A stretch of DNA of 64,000 nucleotides from Alligator mississippiensis (taxonomy: Eukaryota > Chordata > Crocodylia > Alligatoridae). The translations under genes were made by a program, and so were the position numbers. Below are positions 35,584 to 48,099 of this stretch, in pieces. The first letter of the stretch is position 1, and each line of letters starts with the position of its first letter. The notes under the pieces are model-generated. The model saw nothing but the letters and a program-made list of their open reading frames with translations. It was not told the DNA's origin and made no database searches. The DNA lies in assembly GCF_030867095.1 (NCBI RefSeq), contig NC_081824.1, positions 361,107,829-361,171,828 of the forward strand. Direction: 5' to 3'.

Positions 35584-35914
35584 CTACAAAGGAAAAATTA
35601 TATTAACTGCTGAATATATTTTAAGACTTGAGCAATATCTGTACAGAAACCATTTTGCACAACTCATTGTTTTTTCCAAATCTCTTCAAATATAGAGATA
35701 TAATATACCTATAAAAGTTCACAGTATTTTTTATCAAAATATCTCTTAGGTTTCTCATGCAACATACATACACACACAGTACCCCTCCAACTTCATTAAA
35801 GTATGCTTCTGCTCAGCAAGGTGACTCATATAGCATGGGGGAGGTGCAGAAGAGTGGGTTCTACATTTGTTGCATCTTTATATCATCTTTTGTATGAAAT
35901 ATTTTCTTTATGTA

Positions 35915-36425
35915 GATGGGGGTAGAGCAGTGGATGTGATGCGCTTTGACCTAGTAAGGCTCTTGACACTATATGTGGACAGACTGGAAAGAGTCCAGTA
36001 GAAAGCAAAAACAAATTAATAGTGGTATGGAAAGCATGGTTTATGCAGATCGACTGAAAGTGTTATGGTTATTTAGTCTCTAGAAAAGAAGACTGAGGAG
36101 AGATTTGATAATAGTCTTCAAATACCAAAGGACAGTTATAGATAGTATGGAAACGGGCTTTTTCTGTAGCTGTACAGGACAGGACTAGGAGCAATGGACT
36201 TAAGTTGCAGCAGAGGAAATTTACATGGAGGATTAAATGAAACTTTTGGACTATGAGGGTGGTCAAGCATTAGCTATTTAAGGAAGTTGTGGAATCTCCA
36301 TTCTTGGAAATTTTCAAGATCAAGTTGGACAAACATTTGACTGGGATGGTTTAGTCAGAGACAATACTGCCTTGAGCAGGGGAGACCTTATGAGGTCCCT
36401 TTCAATCCTATTTCCCTATGATCCT
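35915..36425 (+). mobile_element. old CR1 LINE 3' fragment
   Basis: Recognisable but worn CR1 C-terminal coding and tail: GACTGGAAAGAGTCCAGTAG, TAGAAAAGAAGACTGAGGAG, GACCTTATGAGGTCCCTTTC and a CCCTATGATCCTAT tail. Much more diverged than the copy at 20-22 kb. Confidence 0.75.
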
Positions 36426-36794
36426 ATATACATGTGAAGAGATGGAATTTTCCAGCAATTTTCCAGTCAGATGGGGATCTGGCAATCATTCTAGTTTCTT
36501 TTCTTCTCATACCATTTCAAAATAAAAGGCTCTTCAATTACATTGGAATGGCTAGTGATTCTTTTTCCTCTTATTAAAGAACAAGCAATCAGGAGAGAAA
36601 CTACTGAGCATTACTTGAGTCAACATGGAAGACACACAAAACAGAAATGGCTTTAGCTACCAAGGGGTTACATAATTTACTCCTGAAAGAGACTGAACCT
36701 GAATTTAACTTCTAATGCCTAAAAGAAAGTTTTATACCAAAAACATCTTATTTCCATCTTCTGTTTAACACTGCACAGGACACTAGCCTCCTTT

Positions 36795-36850
36795 ACTGAA
36801 CCATGAGACTGGAAGAGGTTTCTTTAGCTATCAAGTCCAGTCTTCTGTTT
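36795..36850 (-). mobile_element. CR1 3' scrap
   Basis: Reads CATGAGACTGGAAGAGG then TATCAAGTCCAGTCTTCTG, the reversed end of a CR1 element. Too short to classify further. Confidence 0.5.
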
Positions 36851-37132
36851 TCACAGGTCACCATTTATGCAAGAATTCTCTAAAATCACACCTTTGAACA
36901 TTCCCTAATCTCTCTTATAAATCTGTTTGAAAGTGAAGGCCAAATACTATACAGATCACAGCAGAACAGATTTACAAGGTCATTGAAAGTCTTTCTGAAT
37001 TCCCCCTCCTCTTTGTTGCTTTCAAATATAGTAGAGGAACTAAATAGTTTGCTGTACCCACCAGTTGCAATAGCTATCAATATTCATCTTAGTGAAGTTT
37101 CCAACATTAGCAAAGCAATAGCATGTACTTAC

Positions 37133-37250
37133 CGAGTAAACTGGCCACTATAGAGACGAGCCCTGTTCCAGCTCCAATCTCAATTACATTTTTATCAACC
37201 AGACTGTACTGTTTAGAATTTGTTTCCAAAAAGTAACACAGAACAAGAGC
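37133..37250 (-). CDS. METTL21E: METTL21E coding exon 3 (SAM-binding motif I)
   Basis: Encodes residues 78-116 plus the first base of codon 117. It carries EIGAGTGLVSIVASLLG (from residue 101), the glycine-rich motif I that binds S-adenosylmethionine. The exon is bounded by a TATCCTCATAG acceptor and a CTCG/GTAAGT donor. Phase agrees with both neighbours: it starts on a codon boundary after the TCG that ends exon 2, and the split glycine codon G/GT joins exon 4. All glycines of the motif are present, so nothing suggests loss of activity. Confidence 0.93.
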
Positions 37251-37589
37251 CTATGAGGATAAAAGAAAAGAAAACATATTAAACAAAAACTGCAATTACT
37301 CTGTACGCGCATGCAAAAATCCACTGGCCCACAATCACTGTCCTTTGTGACACATGCAGGTAGATTTTTTAAAAACAAAATGAAATGTTTATGCAATTGA
37401 ATTCATGTCTAAACACAGTTATAAGACAGTCATTTTCAACTCCAGCTTTTTCAAGAAGCTACCACCCAGTCAGTGAAGACTCTGCCTCCCATTCATTCCC
37501 AGCAGTGGATGGCCTCAGCTGGTTCTACTTCCCAGTTTATGGAATAGCATAATCAGTCACAGCCACTGAATAATACCACCATATACTTC

Positions 37590-37850
37590 AGTAACATCCA
37601 AGATTCTCAAAGCATTTCACAAGTATCAGCTATTGTCATGTGACCCCATTCCACCCTCCCCTGTCCTATAGAGAAGTGTCACTATCCCCATTGTATGGAG
37701 GTAGAACCTTTAGGCACAGACTGCTAGAAAGATTTGCCCAAACTCACCCAAAAAGCACGTGATGGAGATAGGAATAAAACCCATATTTCTTTATTTTCAC
37801 TTTCATTGCTCTTAGTGTAAATTTCCAGACATTAGATACTGCTACAGCTT
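37590..37850 (-). mobile_element. MIR-like ancient SINE
   Basis: Reversed MIR landmarks in order: CAAAGCATTTCACAAGTATC, CACTATCCCCATTGTATGGAG, TTTAGGCACAGACTG, ATTTGCCCAAACTCACCC and GGAATAAAACCCATATTTC. Long for a MIR, so perhaps an AmnSINE/CORE-SINE relative. Confidence 0.6.
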
Positions 37851-37999
37851 TGTCTACCTAAGTTAAAGAGTCCTCTCTAGCTTCCTTCACATCCATGTAC
37901 TTTACAGACTGTGATTAAAGTATCCTTTTAGATTTGCTTCTTTCCCTGCTTCCCACAGCTTATTCTCAACATTTATTTAGCGTATGCGGTTTTGGCATC

Positions 38000-38530
38000 T
38001 TAAGGAGATGTCATCAGCAGTGTGAAGAGCTTGAAAGCTACAGGTAGCATAGTAAATGGACATGAGTCAACAATGTGGGACATGGTTTGAGCTTGTCCAC
38101 AAGGGCATTTGTTGTTATTGTGAAGGCCCCATTGGTATAGTTTTGAAGCACAATGACCCTGTCCGGTTTAAAAATGGTTAGAAATGCCCAATAACAGCAT
38201 AGCCAGTTGAATCTTGGTTGACTGACTGTAGGGTCAGAGAAGATGTGGTGATTGATTGGTCCTTGTGCTGACCATTCTTTGTGCCATCAAGTAACTAAGG
38301 AGGGTTTTGAAAGTGTGGACCATGTTGGACATCTTGAGGGGAGCTGAGCTATTGGTGGGTGGAATACGTCCCAACGCACTGGCAGAATAGGATTATCATG
38401 GAGTCTGGCTAGTAAATTTACTCCAGCATTTGTGTGGCAAAGATGAGGAGGAGCAATATCACTGAGGACTGGTAACCATGTGAGTAGAGCTGGGTCCAAT
38501 CTCCCACAAAAAGGCAACCGTTGTGTGGGG
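38000..38530 (-). mobile_element. non-LTR retrotransposon coding fragment
   Basis: Read on the minus strand, the sequence encodes pieces such as GVNLLARLHDNPILPVRWDV and, in another frame, NKCPCGQAQTMSHIVDSCP. The C-x-C-G-x-x-Q-T-M-x-H-I-(V)-x-x-C-P pattern is the zinc-finger-like C-terminus found after the reverse transcriptase of some LINE clades (RTE/I-like groups). The clade is uncertain. It is frameshifted and short, an isolated relic in a host intron. Confidence 0.55.
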
Positions 38531-39177
38531 TGGTTTCTATGTAATAGTTTAGCTCACTGGTGAAGCAAAAATTACTGCCTCTATTTCATATGCAAAAACA
38601 GACTGGGGCAAAAATTGAGAACTATTTCCAAGTTCTAGTAAAAGGTAGATGCCACTTCGGGTACAAAATTCCCTTGTTCCCATGAAAAGGAACAACAAAT
38701 GAGATTGTTGCCAGTTCCTCTTATCTCCTTGAAATAGCGATGACTAGTTGGAAACCACTTATAAAAGTGCTCCAAACTGTACAGAAAAGCTCTGTTCTTT
38801 GTTTCATTTATCAAAGGTTAAGAAGGAAATGAGAGGCATTGACACAGACTAGACTTTAAGATCAAACAAACTGAATTTTCTTGTCTCTCAAGAATGAGAG
38901 AGAAAAAGCCTTTATCTAAGTCTTCAGCAAAGAAACCAGGAAGCCCTGTGGACTCAGCAAGTCAGTGATTAATTCTATGGATGCAAAGCCAGTTCCCACT
39001 GACAGAGCTAACATAAAAGGATTTCTGGGTTGCACAGCAGAAGCAAAGAAAAATGCAGAATAACATTTCCCTTGATTTTACAAGATTCAGCAAACAGCTT
39101 TGTTATGCAAAGCAATTTAAAATGCTAGAGGCTTTTAGTGCACTAAATAACAGTAATGGTGCATAATAATACTGTAC

Positions 39178-39335
39178 CGATGGCCACACTACTGCCCCAT
39201 AACAGTCAGTGGCTTCTGTAATTTTTATCTGGTGGCCAACAAAGTGAAAACTTTCCCAGGACTTGTTAGTTATAAGAGCAGGAGAAAAACATCTTCTCAT
39301 GATTTCTACAACTAAATGTCCATCTTCATTTTCTC
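39178..39335 (-). CDS. METTL21E: METTL21E coding exon 2
   Basis: Encodes residues 25-77. It contains SPALITNKSWESFHFVGHQI and TEATDCYGAVVWPS, the conserved N-terminal METTL21 block (W-E-S-F...G-A-V-V-W-P) that precedes the Rossmann fold. The acceptor is TTTACTTTCAG; the donor is TCG/GTACAG, a slightly weaker site. The 158-bp length and phases (1 in, 0 out) join both neighbours without a frame break. Confidence 0.92.
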
Positions 39336-41870
39336 CTGAAAGTAAAATGATAAAGATCATATAAGTAATACAGATGTGTAACAGGATGGACTATGGACAG
39401 TTCACCTAATTAATTACAACCTTGACTTCAATTTTGATAGCTCATGTAAGACAATGCCTTTTTTCTCCTTTTGCTAATGAAGATCTTTACAAAACATATA
39501 AAAGAAAATGATCAGAAGGGTGATAATTTCTAGTTTGTTTAAGCAATGCAAAGGGCTGTTTTAGGTATTTTTCTAAGAGTGGCTGCCTTGTTCTTGATTC
39601 TCGTTCTGTTTGCATGCTTCACTTTTCCTTCCTGTGCCCTTTAATGTCTCAGCCTTCTAAAAGTACAAAAAGGATCACAATATCATCTATAATGCTGTCA
39701 CTGAACTTTTGAAACAGATATTATCAGCACAAATTATGACAGCCAGGAGAAGAAAGCACTGTTGTTGAAAGGCAAACCTATCCATCCAGCTCATCATACC
39801 CTTGTACACTGTATCTTTCCCCTTGGCTAGATAGCCCAAATATCTTCCTTGAAGCTATGTTTATGACAGATGACAATCCAGGGCAGCTTTTGTCTACCAT
39901 ACACGGTTGTGTAGTTGAATAGAGAATTAGCTTTGGTTGTATTTTCATCACAATGACACAGTGAAATATTGTGTTGCAATGGCTATGTACAGCCATATAA
40001 TGCTGACAGATCAACTTGCATTATAATCATATAATTATGCAATACTGGTGTAAATACCATAATCATAAAAGACACAGTAATTATCAACGTTATATACACT
40101 AAAATGTATTTTTATATTTTATAGACTAAATCATGTGAAAGGTTCCTTAGTTAATTAGTGGGAGGTTAGTTAGGTAAGTGTGCCAGATTACAGCACCTTG
40201 CAGGGCTAGCCAGAATCACTTTGCTGACTCATTCCAATGTCATGTCAAGCAAATTCTCATAGCTGAGGTAAGAGGGGTTTGATTCTCCTTCAAAAGCAGA
40301 AGGAATGGGAACAGATTTTGAGGCTGTTGCAGCATGATCTTGTTAAAGGAAAAGCCTAGAAGACAATCACATTCAGAAAGAAACTTGGGCTGAAGATTTT
40401 TTTTTCTTTTGATGTTTTTAAACTATAAAGGAAATCCTTGGAATGGGGCAATATAGATCTTATGCTGAGTCTGCATACTTGATTTGGAACTAGAAGGACA
40501 ACTTCTCCTTTAAAATAGGTCTACTCAGTCAGCTGTTCAGTTTGCACTGAATTCCATACATTTTAAATAATAGTATTATAGTGCTTGGTCCAGAAGCAGT
40601 AGCTTTAACATTTTGTAGAATGCATTCCAGCAATTCCTAACACATATTAAATATAAAGGAAGAGATAAATGCATGAAATTTCTTTCCTTAATAAGTTCTT
40701 AGCTGATTAGAAGGGAAGGAGCACAGGCAAATGTTAAACAGCACCTAAAGTTGAGGACAAAAAAAAATGAAGACCATATTAAACTGGAGCTGCAAGAGGA
40801 ATGCTGATAAGTTCAGTTTAAGAACCCAAACAAGAATTTATCCAGAATGATAGTACAAATATTTCTTCTAAATAGAATACATAATGGCCATAAAGCAATC
40901 AGGATTTAGTTTTAGGGCTCTTCCATGAACACCTACAGTTGCAAAACATTCTCTCAACACCCTTGTGGTGCAGTGGGATAGCACTGATTCAAAAGGAACA
41001 TTGCCACCTACTGACTCATGAACATCGTTTCCTGAGGAAAATGCTTAATTCCTTCTGAGTATAACTTGGCCAGACCTTACTGAAGCTTTCAAGGTCTGAC
41101 AGAAGCACAGCACAACACTACATAGCATCAGGGTATATAAGTTTGCTGTGTCCTATAACTCTTGGTTGGATCAGTACATTGCAACATAGCATTTGACTTA
41201 ACATTATTCAGCTCTGTAACAGCATGTTCTTCCCTCCTACAGAAGCTACACACTCTTTTACCTACAGAGTTTACCATCCACATTTATCATTCAAACCCAT
41301 TACTTGTAAATATTTGAACATCATGTATCAGCTAGAGAAGCTCTGAAGCTGTGGCTAGGTCCATGTGGCTTTATAATTAGCTGTTATCTTGGGATTAATG
41401 AGCATGACACCTGGACAGATAAACTGGCCTGACTCTTGTATGGCACCCTAGTGATGTAGTGCTTGCCCCAGAGAAAATAGCAATTTAAAAATGACAACCC
41501 ACACAAATATGCCACACTTTCCAATTACTCTGTTTAGAAATGAGCCTGACTTTGAGCTAGGCAAAAGCTCTAAATAATTCCACTAACACTCTTCAGTACC
41601 TGGGCTTAAATTTTACAAAGTGACAAGAGACTTAGGGGCCAAATTGGCATACTCCAAATACATCAGATTTTCAGAAACTACTGAGAAAAAACTTCTGCTA
41701 TCAGAGCCCTTTCAAGCATGTGTCTGGGCACCCAAAGTTACAATTCAGGCCATAAATTAAATCTTTAATTACCTATGTGTCACTAAAAGCATAGTCATCT
41801 AGCTCAAAACAACTGTGGTTCTTTGAAATGCATTGTCCACACGCATTCCCCTATTATTGATGCTCATACC

Positions 41871-42629
41871 TGTCGGGACCCTGGCCAGCCGGCCAGCAGC
41901 TCTCCCTGACTCCCACCTGGGCAGATAAGGGTCCAGGGCCTTAAAAGGCCATCAGGCGGGTACTTGTGACGCTTGGAGTGGAATTAATTAGGCGGACGCT
42001 TATCGGTTGCAAAGCAAGATTATTTACTCACGCCGTTAAGGTGGTGAATAGCGGAGGTCAGAGATACTTGGTTAGTTACAGCTTAAGGTTCGTAGGTCGT
42101 ATGTTGGTCTGCATAAGAGTTTGTCGGTCGGGCAGAGAAATGGAGAGAAAGGTCGGGCCGGCAGGTCGTTGATTTACGTCTGAGAATTGGGTCGAGACGG
42201 GGGAAACTGACAAGTGATCAATTTGTCAGTTACTCTCATGCATACGTTCAGAGGTTTTTTAGGTGTGTGCGCGGAGGTGTCCCGTTCTTCACGGAAGTGA
42301 AGACGGGTTTTATTTGTATAATAGCCAATTGCTTTTCGCCACATCATAAATTTAATTAGAATCGCCAATTATCTAGCGGTCTTCGCTAGGGTGTTATCAT
42401 AGGGTTATTCCTTGTTTTCTTTGACCAATTATAATGATTTATGTACAGCACAGAAGGCTAAGTTTTAACTCTGTTAGTGGCGCAGCAATAAATTTCTTTT
42501 TGACATGCGTAGCAAAAAAGCGGTTACTATCATTATTGTTAACCCTTAGTTAACCTAGTGCAGAAAAAAAACTGTTTTGAATGGTTTTACTTGTTTGTGA
42601 CATGGGCACTACTTAATTTGGTTGTGACA
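41871..42629 (-). repeat. solo LTR with target duplication
   Basis: A CpG-rich 759-bp block in CpG-poor DNA, running from TGTCGGGACC to GGTTGTGACA and so with TG...CA ends. It is flanked by the 5-bp duplication ATACC (41866-41870 and 42630-42634). No internal retroviral sequence adjoins it, so the internal part was lost by LTR-LTR recombination. Read on the minus strand it starts TGTCACAACC, the same ten bases that start the LTRs at 8989 and 14971, and it ends CCCGACA; this favours minus orientation. The rest does not align obviously with those LTRs. Confidence 0.85.
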
Positions 42630-43744
42630 ATACCTACAAGGCTGCCCATTTCTGAACAGCGGTACCCATTGAAGCAGCCCTTGAACTCCACATAACCTCA
42701 CGCCGTCTTGTAACCAACAGCACAAAAGGACAAGGCATCCTCAAGCGACACTGCTCCTTTGCAAATAAACAGTCCTATGGGGGCTCTATTTATCCAAATC
42801 AGAAAGGCAGAGGGGAGGGGTTTTGCAATCCACATGCACAGGGTATCTTGAGGAACCATAATTACTGATAGGTAAGCAACACTTTTTTCCTTTTTAGAGT
42901 AATGATTGTCCATAAGGATTTCACCCTCAGTGAGGAACAAGGTGTTGTTTCACTGGTAGAAAACTAGTAAGAGGAGTCAGTCCTGCTTCATCAGTAGTTG
43001 CAGTGAACCCTTGCTGAACTGGAATCCAATATGGAGTCCTGCACTAAGAGTAAAATGTTACAGGCGTGAAATGAGTTCTGTGTTACCGTTCTAAATCACA
43101 GTTTGGTTTCACCAGAGTAAAGTATAGTTTAGGAAAGAGAAACAAAGAATTCACTAGAGGAAATGACATGAGGAAATCTGGAACCACTTTAAGCGGAAAT
43201 TTTGGATGAAGTCCTAGGTTAAAACTGTCTTCATGACAGAGTGGGAGACCTATCATGAGTGTCTCAATAGCTTTTGCCATTTCACCTAACCTAATGATTG
43301 CCAGAAATATGTTAATTGTTGAAGGAAACCAGTTATCATCCAACTAGTACTATATTAATAACCCAGTGCAAGGGGGGAGGGCACAATGCTCTGAACCTCA
43401 GCTGAGCAGCTTCTCCCTAAAAACATCATCCATCCAGCAACCAGGTTGCCATGTGTAATATGCCATGTCCTAAGTCAGGATCTAGCTATTTTCCTAAGAA
43501 ACTCAGCTGGACAGAACCAGTACAAGGACGGGTAATTAAGCAAATTAGCCAGGACTGAGAGCCAAAGCTACTTATGCTGTGCTAAGGCTACAATGCTGAC
43601 ACAATGTGCTCATTGCCCCTGCTTTGTCAAAAACCTACAGTGAGCTTGCTAAGGCATGGGATTTTGGCACCAGCACAATAGAGCCTGAGGAGCTGAGGGT
43701 TAAAAATGGCTCCCTCCAGCACTCTCACAGGGGTGACTGGGTTA

Positions 43745-44765
43745 CCAGGAGGTTCATAGGATCACAGGAAAATAGGGCTGGAAGTGACCTCATAGGATCA
43801 TCTAATCCGGCCCCCTGCTCAAGGCAGGATCATCCGTAAGTAAATCATCCCAGCCAAATGTCTTCCTAAACTGCTTCTGAAAATGTTCAGATATGGAGAA
43901 CCCACAACTTCTCTAGGGAGCCTGTTCCAATACCTGACTATCCCATAGTCAAAAAGTTCCTCCTAACCTCCAGCCTAAATTTCGTATGCTGCAGCGTGAA
44001 CGTCTTGTTCCTAGTCCTGTCCCTTACAGACAAAGATAAAAAGCCGATCTCCATCCTCTTTATAATCACCCTCTAAGTATTTGAAGACTGTTATCAAATC
44101 CCTCCTCAATCTTCTCTTCTCCTGGCTAAATAATCCTAGTTCTTTCAGCCTTTCCTTATAAGTCTGGTCTTCCAAGCTTCCATTCATTTTGTTTCCCTGC
44201 ACTGGGCTCTTTCTAAACTGTCCACATTCTTCTTGAAGTGTGGGGCCCAAAACTTCAAAAAGGGACACAGACCTCCAGATGAAACCTCACCAGTGCTAAA
44301 TAGAGTGAAAGAATCACTTTCCTTGATTTACAAGCAACACTCCTGTTAATACAACACAGTATGCCATTGGGCTTTTTTTTTTTTTTGCAACAAGAGCACA
44401 CTGTTGGCTCATATTCAGCCTATGGGCCACTGTAACCCCCAGATTACAGTACTGCAACCTAGCCAGTCTCTCTGCAGTACTGCAATCTAGCCAGTCATTC
44501 CCCAGACTGTATTTGTGCATGCAGTTATTCTGCCTCAAGTCTAGGACTTTGCAGTTCTCCTTGTTGAATCTCATCTCTTTGACTGGGGACCATTTCTCCA
44601 GTCTATCTTGGTTATTCTGGATCCCAGCCCTACCCTCCAAAGTGTCCACAGTTCCACCTAACTTGGTGTCATCTGCAAATTTGCTAGATGTGCACACGAT
44701 CCCATCATCCAAATCATTAAGGAAGATGTTGAACAATACCAGGCCCAGGAGAGACTACCTTGTAC
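43745..44765 (-). mobile_element. CR1 LINE, 5'-truncated
   Basis: Reading from high to low coordinate, it encodes pieces of CR1 reverse transcriptase (FADDTKLGGTVDTLEGRAGI, NLGVTVAHRLNMSQQC), then KERLKELGLFSQEKRRLRRD, then a 3' tail (GGGGGCCGGATTAGATGATC, ending TCATAGGATCC on the read strand). Several frame interruptions and an A-run show age. Intermediate in decay between the copies at 20 kb and 36 kb. Confidence 0.88.
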
Positions 44766-47359
44766 TCCCCACCAAAACAGTTCACAAAACATATGTATCT
44801 GGACTACAGCACCAGTCAAGTACCAACATAACAGGTTGTTGGTGCCCAAAGGGAAGGGATCAGTGGCAGTGATTTGGGCACCAGTGCTGTAGCTCCTTCA
44901 TTAAGGAGCAGAGCCAAGTCACAGAGGGACAGTGGTTGAAAAGTAGTGACCTGGTGTCTGCTATAATTAGACTGTACCCTGGCCTGGAGGGAGGAGGCTG
45001 AACAGGAAAAAGAAAATTGACATAACTAAAAAGCAAACATATGATTGTATACTGCTCAGCTCAGAGAGTGCATGTGATGCCTTTTCTGAAGGAATATAAT
45101 TGTATAACATTTTGCCTGAAAATAAGGGCCAGCTCTTTTGAAATATTGTTTTCTAGCAAGATCCCTTTTACCTTGTTAATTCAAAGTTGTAACTTCTTCT
45201 ATATTTTCATCTTCAATAATAATCTCTAAATTACCTGGTTATTGAGATATTTACTATATGAACATATTGATTTAGTTTAATAGTGGCTAAGAAAAACAGA
45301 CTTAAAGAAAGAGAACAGCTTGAAATTAGCTACCACACAATCAATGCTCAAAGAGTTCTGAAGAAACAATGCTGAGCCATTAACTGTAACTATTCCACTT
45401 CCTGGTTACAGAAAAAAAGGTAAAGGCCCATTTTGACAAACTGGGCCCAAAGATGAGAACACAGGAACTCTGGCTCCATAAAGAGACTCATTGCTTGCAA
45501 ATGGGATAGTATTATTTGGGAGCTAATTAGACTGACGGGTACTGACCTGGGATGTTAGAAGAAGCTAGACCCCCTAAACTTACAATCAGAGGATTTTAAA
45601 CTTATAGGTAAGACATTCATGTAAACATACTGCTTTTTCAGCACCCCCCTCCCTCCTCCCTGCTACCCTTAAGCTTTGTTCATATAATGGTAATCAAGCA
45701 ATACTTTTGGTTTAGGAGGGCTGTCTGGACTGATCTGAGACTCCTAAAGATAAGACCCACAGATAGTGAACCCTGTTAGTGAGTACAGTGAAGAGTCAAA
45801 ATATTGTTGCCCGTGGGCCAGTTGAGGAAAAGAAGAATCACATGATTCCATCCCAGAACAAGTAAAGCTACATGGTCTGATGCCCAAAAGAATGCATAGA
45901 GACACACCAGGAAGGGACCAGAGGTAGAGGTAGCCCTGGAACCATGGGGAATAAAGATGAATTACTATTTTAGTAACACAGACATATACCTTAAAAGCTA
46001 CTGAGATTTGTTTTAGATATGTTTATTATATTTCAGACATTTGTTTTAATCCCCTTGGTTAAAGAAATTTTACCAAACCCTCATAGGGTCTATTCCTGGG
46101 AAGACTTGAATACCTACAACTGCCATTGAGCTTCTTCTCTCTCCCTGGATCAGAGCCTTCTTATAATTAGTTCCACTGAAGACAGTATAGACCAAAGGAC
46201 TCCCCACAAATGTAAGAACAGCAAGACTGGGGTCCAAGCTCATCATTATTCTGCCATTTTATGTTTCCTACTTGTCTCTACCGAGACCTACTGAAGACTG
46301 AGGGAAGAAAAAAAAAAATAATAAGTGAATACTAACCATGCCCTTGACTGACCTGGAAAAGTTCTCAAGAAGGGCTTTGCAGAAAGCTGAAATATAGCAA
46401 TTGTCAGACATGCTTGCAGAAATTATCAGAACACTAAATCCTTCCAATGCTGAACACATGCCAAGAGTAAACTTGCTACTATCAAACTATATAAAAACAT
46501 AGCATTTTTCCAGATAATGACTTTTCCCAGAACAGCACTACTGAAGGGGTGGCCCATTGGCTGTAAGGGGTTAACACCTAGCCCATGGGTTCAGGCCAGC
46601 CACAGGTCCTACCACCACTCCTGCTGCTGTTCATGCTGCCACTCCAGCTTTCTTTCCTGCACCCATTTCCGGGTGTGGGACAGCATAGCACTTGGGTGCT
46701 CAGTGCTGCACTGTTCATGCAATGAGTGGGGAGAATGGCAGCAGGCAGTCAAAGGTATACCTGATCTTTCAGAAGGTGGATGATCCTGACCTAGACTACT
46801 AGAACAATTTTTCTTGACTTAACTACAAGCTCAGTAAAGGGCAAAGTCAATACTACTGCTATGGTGGTGCCTGCAAAGAGGGGACTGTACCCTTAGGCAA
46901 ATAAGTGCATGTGTGTTAATTTTGAAATAAATACTCTGAAATACAACAACAGCAGAGAACATTTAATTCTAGTTAAGATTTATGTATTTTATTCCCCACA
47001 ATAAAAGAAATGTAAACACCATGCTCATGCAACATAATGGTTGAAGTATGCATGTGCACAGAACCAGAAATGCCAAGTCACAATTCCCATGTTACAGTGA
47101 TTGATTGTACCTGAATCCTTAACTGGTACATCCAATAGGAGAAGACTTAGCAGTCTGGTATGGGTATTCTGTTTCCCTTGGTACCTTGACTGGAACTAGG
47201 CAGTTTCAGTCCCAGTTTCCTAGCTGATTAAGGTCCAAGAGACCCTCATACTCACTGCTACATAAAGCAGGCTCAGTATTTTACCCAACCAATAGTCAAT
47301 TGTAGCTTTCACTTTTAAGTAATTTTTCAGCTAATATCTATCAAAAGATTCCAACCAGA

Positions 47360-47440
47360 TTTAAGACCCCATTGTGCCATGCTGTGTACAAACAGAGCAA
47401 GAGACAGCCTCTTCCTCAAAGGATGATAATATGAAGTTTA
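47360..47440 (+). mobile_element. MIR/CORE-SINE scrap
   Basis: Contains GACCCCATTGTGCCATGCTG, GTACAAACAGAGCAAGAGAC and CAGCCTCTTCCTCAAAGGAT, the familiar sauropsid CORE-SINE 3' block. Only about 80 bases survive. Confidence 0.5.
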
Positions 47441-48099
47441 TAATATAAACTTTAGTATTATTATTGTTGTAACCAGACATCACATTTATCCCAAAAGAAA
47501 ACCTTTCATCTCAAAGTCTATAGATGTACAAGTCCACTGTTCCACTTTAAGTACCTGTGAAGTAGGCAAGATTAAAAAAAAAAATGCTAGCACTTTTTCC
47601 TCAAGATATCTCTGTGTGTACTTGTAAGGCAACAAACAGATGTTGCATTTTTCCCAAGATAAACTATTTTATCCCAGGACAAAGTGCAATTGCTTAGATG
47701 TCCATCATCCCACAATAAATCCAAAAAAGGTTCACAGGATAAAAAGTACTAACAGTTTATCCTGAAACATGGCAAAGTACATCTGAATGGTTATCCCTGA
47801 ATTGTATAATTGAATCAATAGCAGAAAAGCAGAAGTGTATTCAGGAGAGTACTCAACCCAGATTGAAAGGGCAATGTGTGTACACACCAATCCCAGGATA
47901 TGTCAGTTCCAGGACAAACACAGGCACGACTTGCGTAAAGACAAATGCAACAACTGTTCCTATCCTAAGTCAACTGCAGGTAATTCGAGTTACCCATGAG
48001 TCGTCCCAGGAATAAGCCTGTGAGGCTACATGCTCTTGCTGGCCACCTACTAGAAGAGGAGGAGCAACACAGCTTGGAAGGGCTATGTGTATAAATGTC

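Larger units (their letters stand above)
35584..37132 (-). other. METTL21E: METTL21E intron 3
   Basis: A GT-AG intron of 1.55 kb (donor GTAAGT, acceptor TTTGTAG), phase 1. It contains an old CR1 (35915-36425, plus) and a short reversed CR1 scrap near 36795-36850. Confidence 0.88.
37251..39177 (-). other. METTL21E: METTL21E intron 2
   Basis: A GT-AG intron of 1.93 kb, phase 0. It holds a MIR-like SINE (about 37590-37850, minus) and a LINE coding fragment (about 38000-38530, minus). Confidence 0.88.

Noticed and set aside
35180-39335. METTL21C as the identity of the methyltransferase
   Set aside because: The blocks KCKHQPQVKELSWGVDL, TNKSWESFHFVGHQI and LPEVLGNLQYNI follow METTL21E as I recall it; METTL21C has different wording at the same places.
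46517-46800. 88-codon frame and a possible repeat end GAAGGGGTGGCCCATTGGC
   Set aside because: Hints of a hAT-like terminus but no matching inverted partner; left unclassified.
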